From contig CANKOY010000004.1 of the NCBI GenBank assembly GCA_947484275.1, positions 1 to 64,000 on the forward strand: a stretch of 64,000 nt of DNA, written 5' to 3'. This DNA is from Planctomycetota bacterium. GTDB lineage: Bacteria > Planctomycetota > UBA1135 > GCA-002686595. The notes beneath the pieces are model-generated. The model did no database searches. It was given only the letters and a program-made list of their open reading frames with translations, and was not told the origin of the DNA. Made by a program: the position numbers and the translations under genes. Within the stretch, counting starts at the first letter, position 1; each line of letters starts with the position of its first letter. Positions 25,808-34,911 of the stretch are shown here, piece after piece.

Positions 25808-26971
25808 ATGAGCCTCTCACGGGACGGAGGTCGTGGAATCCAGGCTGCGCAGCCTAGATCGCGACTAGGGGTTCAGGCTTCCACGTCGCGCACGATCACC
25901 TTGGGCGGCAGGGAATTACTGTTCTTCGGAGGCTGTGGCTATCTCGCCCTGGCCCACCATCCGCGCGTGGTGGCCGCCCTGGTGAGCGGGGCGGAGCGCC
26001 ACGGGGTCTCGAGCGGAGCCTCGCGCGAAACCACAGGCAATGTGGATGAGCACGAGGCACTGGAGCGCGAAATCGCGGCTGCGCTGGAACTCGAAAGCGC
26101 ACTGCTCGCGCCGGAGGGCGCCTGCGCCAACCTGGCCCTGGCGGAGTCCCTGACGGCGTCCAGGCCCGGGGCCACCGAAGGGGCCTTTCCACTGGCCCTC
26201 GTGGACCGCGAAGCCCACCCCACGGTGCTCCACGCTGCACGCCTGGGATCGGCGCGGGTCGAGGAGCTCGCCGACGAACCCTCGGACCGTGCGCGGATCG
26301 CCGCCGTCGGCGGACGCGTCGCGATTTGGACCGACGGTGTTTTCCCGTCTTCTGGCCGCGCCGCGAATCTGCGGCACTTGCTCTCACTCCTGGAACCCGG
26401 GCGTGGCCTGTTGATCGTCGATGACTGCCACGGCTTGGGCGTACTCGGTCGGCGCGGGAGGGGATCGCTCGAGGCCGCTGGGATTTCCGATCCGCGAATC
26501 GTGGTCACCGGGACGCTTTCCAAAGCCCTGGGCACCTACGGCGGCTTCATTGCCGGCGGCGCCGAGCGCGTGGCTCACGTTCGCGCGAGCTCGGAAATCT
26601 ACGCGGGGACCACGCCGCTAGCTCCGCCCTTGGCGGCGGCGGCGCGCACGGCCCTAGGGATCCTGGTGGCGGACACACAGCGGTTCGCGGCGTACCAGAA
26701 TGCGCTGCGCGAGTTTCGCCGACAACTCCGGGCGCTGTCGCTGCCCATGCATGCGCTGGAGTTTCCGGTGGTCGCGTTCGAACTCGATCCGCCCGAGCGC
26801 ATGACTCGTCTGCGCGACTTTGCCCTGGACCGCGGCGTGTACTTACCCCTGATCCACTACAGCGGCGGCGGCCCCAACGGATTTTTTCGCATCGTGTGGA
26901 ACGCAGCGCACACGGCGCAGGACCTCGAGCGCCTGACCGACGCGATTCGCGGGGGACTGCAGCGCCCGTGA
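25808..26971 (+). CDS. bioF: 8-amino-7-oxononanoate synthase-like enzyme (alpha-oxoamine synthase)
   Basis: A 387-residue fold-type I PLP enzyme of the alpha-oxoamine synthase family. These condense an amino acid with an acyl-CoA; BioF uses alanine and pimeloyl thioester for biotin. Visible motifs are the glycine-rich FFGGCGYLALAHHP, DDCHGLGVLGRRGRG that positions PLP, and the Schiff-base lysine in TGTLSKALGTYGGF. The start at 25808 gives family length; the frame upstream is antisense to the ABC leader region. It overlaps the next gene, lysA, by four bases. No other biotin gene is present, so a different oxoamine product is possible. Confidence 0.75.
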   Translation: MSLSRDGGRGIQAAQPRSRLGVQASTSRTITLGGRELLFFGGCGYLALAHHPRVVAALVSGAERHGVSSGASRETTGNVDEHEALEREIAAALELESALLAPEGACANLALAESLTASRPGATEGAFPLALVDREAHPTVLHAARLGSARVEELADEPSDRARIAAVGGRVAIWTDGVFPSSGRAANLRHLLSLLEPGRGLLIVDDCHGLGVLGRRGRGSLEAAGISDPRIVVTGTLSKALGTYGGFIAGGAERVAHVRASSEIYAGTTPLAPPLAAAARTALGILVADTQRFAAYQNALREFRRQLRALSLPMHALEFPVVAFELDPPERMTRLRDFALDRGVYLPLIHYSGGGPNGFFRIVWNAAHTAQDLERLTDAIRGGLQRP

Positions 26972-28191
26972 GCCGCGAACTTGTCATTCCGGCGGCGCGC
27001 CTGCGCGAGCTGGCGCGCGAGTTCGGCACGCCGCTGTACGTCTACGATGAGGCGACGATCCTGGAGCGCGTGCGCAGGCTCGCCGGCTTCGACCTGGTGC
27101 GCTACGCGCAAAAGGCCAATCCCAACCTGGCGTTGCTTGCGCTCTTGCGCAGCGTGGGTGTCGCCGTGGACGCAGTCTCCGCCGGCGAGATCGAGCGCGC
27201 GCTCCGGGCGGGATATGCGCCCGACGAAGTGGCCTACACCGCGGATTTGTTCGACGCGCGCGCGCTGGAGTTCATCGCCAGAAAGCCCCTGCGCGTCAAC
27301 TGCGGTTCCGTCGACATGCTCCCCTTACTTGCGAAAGCGCGGCCCGGCGCGGAGGTCGTGTTGCGCATCAACCCGGGCTTCGGCCATGGCCACGGCCTGC
27401 GCGTGACCACCGGAGGCGAGAGTTCCAAGCACGGAATTTGGCACGTGGACGCGCCGAACGCGCTGAACGTCGCGCAGCAATTGGGGCTCGCGGTCGTCGG
27501 ATTGCACGTGCACATCGGATCAGGCAGCGACCAGCGCAACCTGGCCCTCGCCGCGGCCGCCTTCGAGAATCTGGCGCCGCTCGTGCGCCGGACATTGAAA
27601 AGCCTCTCGGCCGGCGGCGGCATCCCGATCCCCTATCGCGACGCCGACCCGGACTTTGAGTTGGGAAGCTACGCGCAAACCTGGCGCGACGCGGCGCGCC
27701 GGGCCAGTGAATGCGTCGGCCGCAAGCTGAAGCTCGAAGTGGAGCCTGGTCGATTCCTGGTGGCCGAAAGCGGCTTGCTCGTCACGGAGGTCCAGGGAAC
27801 GAAACGCAACGGCGGCTTCGACTACGCCCTCGTGGACGCCGGCTTCCACACCCTGTTGCGGCCTGCCATGTACGGCGCGTACCACCGCATCGAGGCGCTG
27901 ACTTCCGCGGACCGCAACCTGCGCCCCACGGTGGTCGCCGGGCCGCTGTGCGAAAGCGGCGACGTCTTCACTCTGACCTCCGATGGAGCCCCGGATCCGC
28001 GCCTCTTGCCAGCGCTAGCGCGCGGCGATCTGCTCGCGATCTGCGATGTCGGGGCTTACGGCATGAGCATGGCCAGTCGCTACAACTCACAGCCGCTGCC
28101 AGCGGAGGTACTCGTCTCTGGCGACAACGCTCGCTTGATCCGCAGGCGCGAGAGCCTCGAGGATCAGTTGCTTCACGAACTCGATCTTTGA
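26968..28191 (+). CDS. lysA: Diaminopimelate decarboxylase
   Basis: This enzyme removes the D-side carboxyl of meso-diaminopimelate to give L-lysine, the last step of lysine biosynthesis. It is 407 residues with the alanine-racemase-like PLP barrel. Visible motifs are YAQKANPN (Schiff-base lysine), SAGEIERALRAG, the phosphate-binding GLHVHIGSGS and SAGGGIPI, EPGRFLVAESG, the substrate-binding CESGDVF, and a final SRYNSQP. The GTG start overlaps the stop codon of the bioF-like gene (GTGA), implying coupled translation. The 3' end overlaps the convergent symporter gene by 19 bases. Confidence 0.93.
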   Translation: MSRELVIPAARLRELAREFGTPLYVYDEATILERVRRLAGFDLVRYAQKANPNLALLALLRSVGVAVDAVSAGEIERALRAGYAPDEVAYTADLFDARALEFIARKPLRVNCGSVDMLPLLAKARPGAEVVLRINPGFGHGHGLRVTTGGESSKHGIWHVDAPNALNVAQQLGLAVVGLHVHIGSGSDQRNLALAAAAFENLAPLVRRTLKSLSAGGGIPIPYRDADPDFELGSYAQTWRDAARRASECVGRKLKLEVEPGRFLVAESGLLVTEVQGTKRNGGFDYALVDAGFHTLLRPAMYGAYHRIEALTSADRNLRPTVVAGPLCESGDVFTLTSDGAPDPRLLPALARGDLLAICDVGAYGMSMASRYNSQPLPAEVLVSGDNARLIRRRESLEDQLLHELDL

Positions 28192-29867
28192 GTCGTCGCT
28201 CGAGTGTCCAAGAGCCAACCGAAACTCGCAGCCACCAGGGCTCCTAGTAGAACGTACCAGACCCAGGAGACAGGCGGGACCCAAGCGCGCGCGCTGACCA
28301 AGGCGCACAGCGCTCCGCCGAACAGCACGGTTCGGCCCCATTCGATGGGCTGCGTCCAATGGGCCGCGCGACCCAGCCGCAAAGCGCACCAGCACACGAA
28401 TGCAACCAGCGCCTGCACGCGCAGAATCCCTGCGCCCGTGTCGTCGCGCCAGGTCAGGGCGAAAATGGTCATCACGGCCAGCGCTGCGGCCCAGGGGTAC
28501 CCGTCGCCGCGCAAACGCAGTGGTAGAAACGCCAGTACGAAGGCTCCGAGCACCGCACCCTGAGTGTAGCCCGGCATCGCCAGGGCCAGGTTGAGGATCG
28601 ATCCATAGCGACCCTCGAGGCGCTCGCACTGCACGGCAATCGTGCACAGGAGAATGCCGAAGAACAGCACCAGCGCGCGCGTTGCGAACAGCGTGCGACG
28701 CTCCACCAGCGCCGGGTCCAAGGACCTTGCAGGCCGGTAGAAGGCCGAAATCGTCGTCTGGCTCAATGCCGTGAGGATCGAATCCAGCGATGAGATCGCC
28801 GCCGCGAAGGCGCCCGCAACGATCAGGCCCTTGTAGGGACTGGGGATCACCGTCGTGATGAAGATCGGGAAGATGCGATCGTTCTTGGCCTGGTATGCCG
28901 CTAGATCAGCGCCATCGAGCGGGTTTTGGCGGTAGTAGGCGAACAACGCCAAGCCCACAAAGCCGACACAGACGGTGATCAACATGGCGCCGTAGCTCGC
29001 AACCATGGCCTTCTGTGCATCGCGCGCATTCTTGCAGCAAAAAATGCGCTGGGCCATCAACTGATCCGTGCCGTACTGCCCAAGGCCCCCAAGTCCCTGG
29101 GCGATCAGCGCGGCCCAGAAGGTGTAGTCGTCGGCGACGCTGGTGGAAAAATCCAAGAGACGGAGCTTGCCCGCTTCCTTCGCGGTCTCGAACACGACTG
29201 CGGCACCGCCGTCCACTTCGGCGAACAGCGTGATCAGTGCGAACACGATCGCGAACAGGAACACGCAGAAGAGCACCACATCCGTCCAGATGACAGTTGC
29301 AATCCCGCCCATCCAGGTCCACAGCACGCTGACCGCGCCGATGGCGACCACGCTGAGTACGAGTCCCGAGAGTCCGGTGGCCTCGCTCCACCCCGCGAAT
29401 TCATCGTGCAGGACGACCTCCAGCACCACCGCCGCCAGATACACGCGCGAGGCCTGGCCCAAGATGCCACCGACGGAAAACAAGATCGTCGTCGTGCGGC
29501 GCACGCCCTCACCCAGGCGCGCTCCCATGTAGTCATAGGGGCTGAACACCTCGCGTTCGTAGTAGGCGGGCACCATCACCAGTGCGACGAGCCAGCGCGC
29601 CACGAAGGAGCCGATGATGCCCAGCTGCAGGTATTCGAGGTTGCCACCGTCTTTGAAGACCGTGGCGGGGAGGCTGATGAGTGTCACCGCGCTGATTTCC
29701 GTGGCGATGATCGAGCCTGCGACCGCGTACCAGGGCAAGCGCCTGCCGCCGAGGAAAAAGTCGCGCATGGTGGCGGGCTTGCCCGACATGCGGTGGCCGA
29801 TCCAGGTGGTCAGCGCGAAGATCGCGATCACGACGCACCAGTCCGAAAGTTCGAAGGTCCCGCTCAT
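28173..29867 (-). CDS. Sodium:solute symporter (SSS family)
   Basis: A 564-residue inner-membrane transporter with about 13-14 hydrophobic helices, typical of the SSS/SLC5 family. The N-terminus has the family pattern GKPATMRDFFLGGRRLPWYA and SIIATEISAVTLISLPATVF. A later SGQ-type loop resembles SSS helices with GGLGQYGTDQLMAQRIFCCK and AAAISSLDSILTALSQTTIS. The substrate cannot be read from sequence; SSS members move sugars, amino acids, sialic acid or nucleosides with Na+. It starts 3 bases after the sugar-kinase gene, so the likely cargo is a sugar or amino sugar phosphorylated on entry. Confidence 0.93.
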   Translation of the reverse strand: MSGTFELSDWCVVIAIFALTTWIGHRMSGKPATMRDFFLGGRRLPWYAVAGSIIATEISAVTLISLPATVFKDGGNLEYLQLGIIGSFVARWLVALVMVPAYYEREVFSPYDYMGARLGEGVRRTTTILFSVGGILGQASRVYLAAVVLEVVLHDEFAGWSEATGLSGLVLSVVAIGAVSVLWTWMGGIATVIWTDVVLFCVFLFAIVFALITLFAEVDGGAAVVFETAKEAGKLRLLDFSTSVADDYTFWAALIAQGLGGLGQYGTDQLMAQRIFCCKNARDAQKAMVASYGAMLITVCVGFVGLALFAYYRQNPLDGADLAAYQAKNDRIFPIFITTVIPSPYKGLIVAGAFAAAISSLDSILTALSQTTISAFYRPARSLDPALVERRTLFATRALVLFFGILLCTIAVQCERLEGRYGSILNLALAMPGYTQGAVLGAFVLAFLPLRLRGDGYPWAAALAVMTIFALTWRDDTGAGILRVQALVAFVCWCALRLGRAAHWTQPIEWGRTVLFGGALCALVSARAWVPPVSWVWYVLLGALVAASFGWLLDTRATTQRSSS

Positions 29868-29870
29868 TGG

Positions 29871-30998
29871 TCAGCTCTGGGGGGGCGCGATGGCGAGCGC
29901 GAGCGCACCGAGCGCCGACGCTGCGCGCAGGCTTGACCCCATGAGACGACCGGCGCGCAGTTCGTCGCCGTCGATCCACGCGGCGAAAATCTCAGGTGCT
30001 GCGCGCTGGCGAAGTTGCTCGAGCAGGACCGACCGCGCGCGCGCGGCGAAAATGGGCTCCAGGCGCGGGTCCCTGAAAAACTGGCCCAAACGCTGGCCGA
30101 TGACGATGCGCTCGAGCAGCGTGCCGTGGGTCGTGTGCAATTCCAAAATTCGCGCGCAGCAAAATTCCGCGAGGCTGCGGGCCATGGCATCGAACAGTGC
30201 GACAGCGCGCGGGTCGCCGCGAGCCGCAGCGGTCTCGGGCAATTCCTCAGGGGAAACAACGGCAATCCGCTTCAAACCAAACGCGCGATTGAGCGGGCCG
30301 ATCGAAAGGTGCTCCTCGTAGCTTGCGCCATCCGCTGCGCGAAGTTGCCACGCCCGCGAAATCGTCGGGGCCAATTGCTCAAGCCCCTGGACCTTGCCAG
30401 CGAGCTTGAAAGCCTCCGCCACGCCGCTTCCGCCGCCGATGTAGTAGGCGTCGCGCACGGAGCGGAACAGGCCATCCTCGGCGAGTTCTTCCCCATGACC
30501 GCAGGCGAGCCCGTCGGAAACGACGCGACCGATCTGCTGAGCCACGTTCAGGCCACCGATCACCAGACTTTGCTCCAGGTCGTCGGCAAAATCAGGGATG
30601 CGCGGGCCGTTGAGCGCCAGCTCGATGCCACGGCCATCGGGGGTCTTCAGGCCCGGCGCGCAAATGCCGACGCTGATCCTGTCGCGGCCGCAGGCCGCGG
30701 ATACCTGCCAGATCGCCCGCGACGCGGCGTGGACCCAACGGGCCTGCATGCGCAGTTCCTCGCGTGAAAACTCGAGCGCCCCGCGCCGCACTTCCTCGCG
30801 CTGAACCTCGAGGGCCTTGGGCGAAAAGCCCTCCACGGGTTCGATGTTCTCGGAGGCTGAGTGCTCGCCCAAGGACCAGTGCAACCGTCCGCCCGATTCG
30901 CAGATCCGCACCTCGTGGGCGCGAAAGCCGCTGGCCCCGCCGTCGACGCCGATCAAGAGCGTGTCGCGCGCCGCGGCGAGGGCTCGGTCGTGGTTCAT
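29871..30998 (-). CDS. Putative sugar kinase (BadF/NAGK-like, ASKHA fold)
   Basis: A roughly 375-residue kinase of the actin-like fold. The phosphate-1 loop is LLIGVDGGASGFRA near the N-terminus. A second glycine-rich loop, YYIGGGSGVAEAFKLAGK, and a late GRLMGSSLRAASALGAL follow. This resembles N-acetylglucosamine or N-acetylmuramic acid kinases of the BadF/NAGK family; a ROK-type kinase is the main alternative. The ATG at 30998 is used; the frame also allows a TTG at 31067. The SSS symporter follows after 3 bases, suggesting uptake and phosphorylation of one sugar. NamZ and NagB genes lie a few kilobases away, compatible with amino-sugar salvage. Confidence 0.7.
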   Translation of the reverse strand: MNHDRALAAARDTLLIGVDGGASGFRAHEVRICESGGRLHWSLGEHSASENIEPVEGFSPKALEVQREEVRRGALEFSREELRMQARWVHAASRAIWQVSAACGRDRISVGICAPGLKTPDGRGIELALNGPRIPDFADDLEQSLVIGGLNVAQQIGRVVSDGLACGHGEELAEDGLFRSVRDAYYIGGGSGVAEAFKLAGKVQGLEQLAPTISRAWQLRAADGASYEEHLSIGPLNRAFGLKRIAVVSPEELPETAAARGDPRAVALFDAMARSLAEFCCARILELHTTHGTLLERIVIGQRLGQFFRDPRLEPIFAARARSVLLEQLRQRAAPEIFAAWIDGDELRAGRLMGSSLRAASALGALALAIAPPQS

Positions 30999-31078
30999 CC
31001 GGTGGGTTGGCGCATCGCGCGGCCGCGGGGCGCTCCAGAGACTGCGGTCGACCCTGGCAAATCGCAAGGCCCCCGTGA

Positions 31079-33292
31079 TTACCGCGCGCGGATCGCGGAC
31101 AGCGAGCCGTCCATGCCCGCGACCCAGACCGTGCCGTCGTGCGCGAGCAAGGGTGCAGCGAAAACGTAGCTATCCGCGGTCGCGCGCCAGGTCCAAAGCG
31201 TCTCAAGGGTTGCGCTGTCCAGGCAACTCACCTTTCCGCGGTCGCTGACGACGGCGAGCCGGCCAGCACTTTCACGTGGGGGGGACGCAACACGCCCGAG
31301 CGAAACCGATTGGCTCCCCAGGAGCTTCCCTTCGGTATCCAAGCGATAGTACCGGTCGTCTTGCGCCCGAAGATTGAGCGCGACACCGTCCTCGGAGGCT
31401 CCGACGGAGACTATCCCGCGGAAGTCAAAATCGGTTCGCTTGCCATCGCTGGAAAGGCGCGAGAGAACTCCGGCGTGGACCACCCACACACTCGAGCCGG
31501 TGACGACAGGCGTACCATGGGCCAGCGTCGAGGGGAGCACGCCTGCCCCCATTGGCGCCGTGAGCGCGGCGCTCTGCCACAGTAGTTCGCCGCTCTCGCT
31601 GTCCAGTGCGCGCACGCGGCCGTCCGCGGCTGCGAAAAGCAGCCTTCCTTGATCCACCACGGGCCGCGCCATGATCGGCCCGTGGGCGCCCCCGAACTTC
31701 CAGCGCCGAGCGCCGCTGGCGATGTCCAGGGCGTGAACCGTGCCCTCTGAATCGCTGGCGAACACGAGCGCGCCAGCCCCGGCGAGGTCCGCCAGGGCAG
31801 GCTTGCCCATGGCGAACCGCCACCTAAGACTGCCGGCCGCAGCGTAGGCCTCGACCCACCCGGCTGTGGTGGCGACGATCAGTCCGCCGTCCTCCAGACC
31901 CAGGGGGGAACCGAGGACGGCGGCGGTCTTGGCGCTCCAGCGCAGCTCACCGCTATGGCGATCGAGGACCGCGATTTCGCCGGCGGTGGAAGCCACCGCC
32001 AGCCATTCGCCAGCAAACACCGGCGCGGCACGGAGCGAGCCCGAGAACGTGCGCCGCCAGAGCATCTTGACCTGCTCGCTAGGCGCGATGAAGTCGCCCG
32101 TGGCGATGCGTTTGGTGCCTTCGTCATCGCGAGTGACAGCGATCTGGTGCACTCCCCCTGCCAGTCCTGAGAGTGGCAATCTCGCTCTTGAATGCTCGCC
32201 GTCCCGGATCCACTGGAGCGAGCGCGGCTCGCCGTCCAATTGCAAGCTCAGCGGCGCGCTTTGTGCAGAGCGCACGGAAATTTCCAAATGCTCTCCGCGC
32301 GCGGGCGCGCCGTTCACAGGGGCTTCAATCACGAGTGGAGCCCGGACTTTCGGCCGCAGGGGCTTCTCCAACAGGAGCCGCGGCTCGAGGCGTTCATCGA
32401 AGGGACGGAAGACAACGCGCAAGCGATCCGCGTTCAACATCGCGAGCGCGTAGCCGCGGGCATCGGCTTCACCGGAGGCGTCGGCCACTGGCGTGTCTTC
32501 AATGACGGCGGCGCCCGAAAAAATGCAGTCCAGGTTTCCGACGCGGCGTGATTCGACGCCCGTCCCTTGCCCGAAGAAGACAGCGGCGATTTCGTGTCCG
32601 TCGAGGGCGGCCTGAAGCTCCAGCGCTTGGGCAGGCGCGAGCTCCCCACTGTGGGGTGCGTGGTGCAGGAAAACGAACACAGGCCGGCGATCTGCGTTTG
32701 ACGCCAGATCGGCGCGCAACCAACTCAATTGCAGCGGCGAAAAGCAGGGCAGCTGCTGGGTAGGACTAGCCGTGCACAGGGCAATGAAGTGCGCGCTGCC
32801 GCGGTTGAAGGAGTAGACGAGCCCCCCGAAGCGCTTGCCAAAACCCTCGAAGAGCGGGGCAACGGACATGTCCTGGTCGCCGGCGGCTGCGAACCACTCG
32901 ACGCCGATGGAATCCAGCAGGCGTTCGACGTTGGACCAGCTGTTTCCGAGCGCGCCGGACTCGGTCAGGTCGCCGCAGACCAAGGCGAATTGCGGCGCCG
33001 GGGAAGCAAGCGCGAGGCTCGGGAACGACTGGGCTTGGACCAGCTCGCGCCCAAGCCAGGCGACTGCTGCTGAGCCGCGCTCATTTGGGATGGCCCGCCC
33101 CTGTGCGTCGCGATTGTCGGCTTCGACGCGCAGACCAGCGATGACGGCAAAGCTCTCCGTCGCGGAATGAGCAGGCCCGGGCGCAGGTGCCGTCGGAACC
33201 GGAGCGCTGCAGGCGGCAATGATGACGAGCGCCATGAGCGCTCGCGCGACGCCGAGGACACGCGGGGCCGCACGCTGCTCCAGTCTGCTCAT
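31079..33292 (-). CDS. Lipoprotein: pseudo-metallophosphoesterase plus PQQ-like propeller
   Basis: A 737-residue lipoprotein (lipobox IAAC, Cys28). Residues about 48-300 have the layout of calcineurin-like phosphoesterases, but key metal ligands are lost. The first DxH is absent (IAGLRVEAD), GNH[DE] has become GDQD (138-141), and the terminal GHxH has become GQGTG (241-245); only GDLT (107-110) and HHAPHS (210-215) remain. A short beta domain follows, then a PQQ/quinoprotein-type propeller (about residues 430-737) with blades such as LDIASGARRWKFGGAHG and LDSESGELLWQSAAL. The start with the lipobox is preferred over the longer frame to 33463, which runs into citrate synthase. Function unknown. 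Confidence 0.78.
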   Translation of the reverse strand: MSRLEQRAAPRVLGVARALMALVIIAACSAPVPTAPAPGPAHSATESFAVIAGLRVEADNRDAQGRAIPNERGSAAVAWLGRELVQAQSFPSLALASPAPQFALVCGDLTESGALGNSWSNVERLLDSIGVEWFAAAGDQDMSVAPLFEGFGKRFGGLVYSFNRGSAHFIALCTASPTQQLPCFSPLQLSWLRADLASNADRRPVFVFLHHAPHSGELAPAQALELQAALDGHEIAAVFFGQGTGVESRRVGNLDCIFSGAAVIEDTPVADASGEADARGYALAMLNADRLRVVFRPFDERLEPRLLLEKPLRPKVRAPLVIEAPVNGAPARGEHLEISVRSAQSAPLSLQLDGEPRSLQWIRDGEHSRARLPLSGLAGGVHQIAVTRDDEGTKRIATGDFIAPSEQVKMLWRRTFSGSLRAAPVFAGEWLAVASTAGEIAVLDRHSGELRWSAKTAAVLGSPLGLEDGGLIVATTAGWVEAYAAAGSLRWRFAMGKPALADLAGAGALVFASDSEGTVHALDIASGARRWKFGGAHGPIMARPVVDQGRLLFAAADGRVRALDSESGELLWQSAALTAPMGAGVLPSTLAHGTPVVTGSSVWVVHAGVLSRLSSDGKRTDFDFRGIVSVGASEDGVALNLRAQDDRYYRLDTEGKLLGSQSVSLGRVASPPRESAGRLAVVSDRGKVSCLDSATLETLWTWRATADSYVFAAPLLAHDGTVWVAGMDGSLSAIRAR

Positions 33293-33329
33293 AGCGAGGG
33301 CAGGAGCGCTTGGGAATTCGCGGGTCGGA

Positions 33330-34640
33330 TCAGCCGCGCTTGTCGATCGGGATGATCTCGCGCGCCGTGGCGCCGGTGTAGAGCTGACGCGGGCGGCCGA
33401 TGCGGAACTGGGGGTCGCGGCGCATCTCGAGCCACTGGGCGATCCAGCCGGGAAGGCGTCCAATGGCGAACATCACGGTGAACATGTTCACCGGGATGCC
33501 GAGGGCCTTGTAGATGACGCCCGAGTAGAAGTCGACGTTCGGATAGAGCTTGCGCGAAACGAAGTACTCGTCGTGCAGTGCGAGCTCCTCCAGGCGCATG
33601 GCGATGTCGAGCAACTGATTGTTGCCCCCCAGGCGCGAGAGCACGTCGTTGCAGGCCTTCTTGAGGATCTTCGCGCGCGGGTCGTAGCTCTTGTACACGC
33701 GGTGGCCGAAGCCCATTAGGCGCGCGGTGTCGTTCTTGTCTTTGGCGCGCTGGACGAACTTGTCCGCAGAGCCTTCGGTCATGGCGATCGATTCGAGCAT
33801 CTCGATCACCTGCTGGTTGGCTCCGCCGTGCAGCGGGCCCCACAGGGCGCTGATTCCCGAAGAAATCGAGGCGTACAGGTTCGCGCGCGAGCTTCCGACC
33901 ATGCGCACGGTGGAAGTCGAGCAGTTCTGTTCGTGGTCGGCGTGCAGGATCCACAACAAATCCAGGGCCTTCGCGAACATCGGGTCGACGAAGTACTCCT
34001 CGCAGGGAGTCGCGAACATCATGTAGAGGAAGTTCGGGCAGTACTCCAGCGCGTTGCGCGGGAACATCGACGGCTGGCCAATGGAGTGCTTGTACGAGTA
34101 GGCCGCCAGGGTCGGCATCTTCGCGATCAGTCGCAGCACGGACTGATGGATCGAATCCTCGCCTTCGGAGTCCTGATAGAACGTCGTCAGTGCCGCCACC
34201 GCAGCCGCGCAAACGGGCATCGGGTGCGCGTCCTTCGGCAGCGCGCCGAAGAAGCGGCCGAAGTTCTCGTGCAGCATCGTGTGGTGCGTCACCTCACCGG
34301 AGAATTTCTCGAGCTGATCCGCCGTGGGCAGATCCCCGAAAAGCAGCAGGTAGGAGACTTCGAGGAACGTGCTCTTCTCCGCCAGCTCCTCGATCGGGTA
34401 GCCGCGGTAGCGCAGGATGCCCTTCTCGCCGTCGATGAAGGTGATCGCGCTTTGGCACGAGCCCGTGTTTCCGTAACCCGGATCCACGGTCACCAGTCCG
34501 GTGTCCTGACGCAGGCGCGAAATGTCGATTCCGACCTCGCCCTCCGTGCCGCGCACGAGCGGCAGCGAAGTCGTCTTGCCTTGGTAAACGAGCTGGACGC
34601 TCTGAGGGGCGCTATTCAGGGTGGTGGTCTCAGGGGTCAT
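33330..34640 (-). CDS. gltA: Citrate synthase (type II)
   Basis: This enzyme condenses oxaloacetate and acetyl-CoA to citrate, the entry step of the TCA cycle. At 436 residues, with an N-terminal beta domain (LPLVRGTEGEVGIDISRL, then DPGYGNTGSCQSAITFIDG), it is the long Gram-negative, hexameric GltA type. Catalytic His and Asp lie in WGPLHGGANQ, GFGHRVYKSYDPRAKILK and PNVDFYSGVIY. The ATG at 34640 is chosen over an in-frame TTG at 34661; GGAGAGG lies about 13 bases upstream. It is divergent from the NYN gene, with 271 bases between. Confidence 0.96.
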   Translation of the reverse strand: MTPETTTLNSAPQSVQLVYQGKTTSLPLVRGTEGEVGIDISRLRQDTGLVTVDPGYGNTGSCQSAITFIDGEKGILRYRGYPIEELAEKSTFLEVSYLLLFGDLPTADQLEKFSGEVTHHTMLHENFGRFFGALPKDAHPMPVCAAAVAALTTFYQDSEGEDSIHQSVLRLIAKMPTLAAYSYKHSIGQPSMFPRNALEYCPNFLYMMFATPCEEYFVDPMFAKALDLLWILHADHEQNCSTSTVRMVGSSRANLYASISSGISALWGPLHGGANQQVIEMLESIAMTEGSADKFVQRAKDKNDTARLMGFGHRVYKSYDPRAKILKKACNDVLSRLGGNNQLLDIAMRLEELALHDEYFVSRKLYPNVDFYSGVIYKALGIPVNMFTVMFAIGRLPGWIAQWLEMRRDPQFRIGRPRQLYTGATAREIIPIDKRG

Positions 34641-34898
34641 GACGGCTGCTGGCCTCTCCAACTTAGGATCGCAAGCTCTTCAGATTAGGGAACCGAAGGC
34701 TTGGAACCAAAGCCTTTGCACAGATCTTCGGTCGTCGAGCCCAATCCCCCGAGCGCGACCGGCGACCTTTCCCGGACCTTGGAGCAGTCGGAGTGGATCA
34801 GGGTCCAGCGGGCGAAAATCGGGGCGAGCCCGGGCGCCCGCGCGGGATTCGCGCTGAGCGGCCGCGGCCCGAGAACGCAGGCATCCCCTGCCGCGCAC

Positions 34899-34904
34899 TA
34901 CAAT
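34899..34904 (+). promoter_or_regulatory. Possible -10 element of the NYN gene (leaderless)
   Basis: TACAAT ends 7 bases before the ATG at 34912, the same spacing as at hutH. Transcription would start at the initiation codon. No Shine-Dalgarno sequence and no clear -35 are present. Confidence 0.35.
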
Positions 34905-34911
34905 CCAGCCA

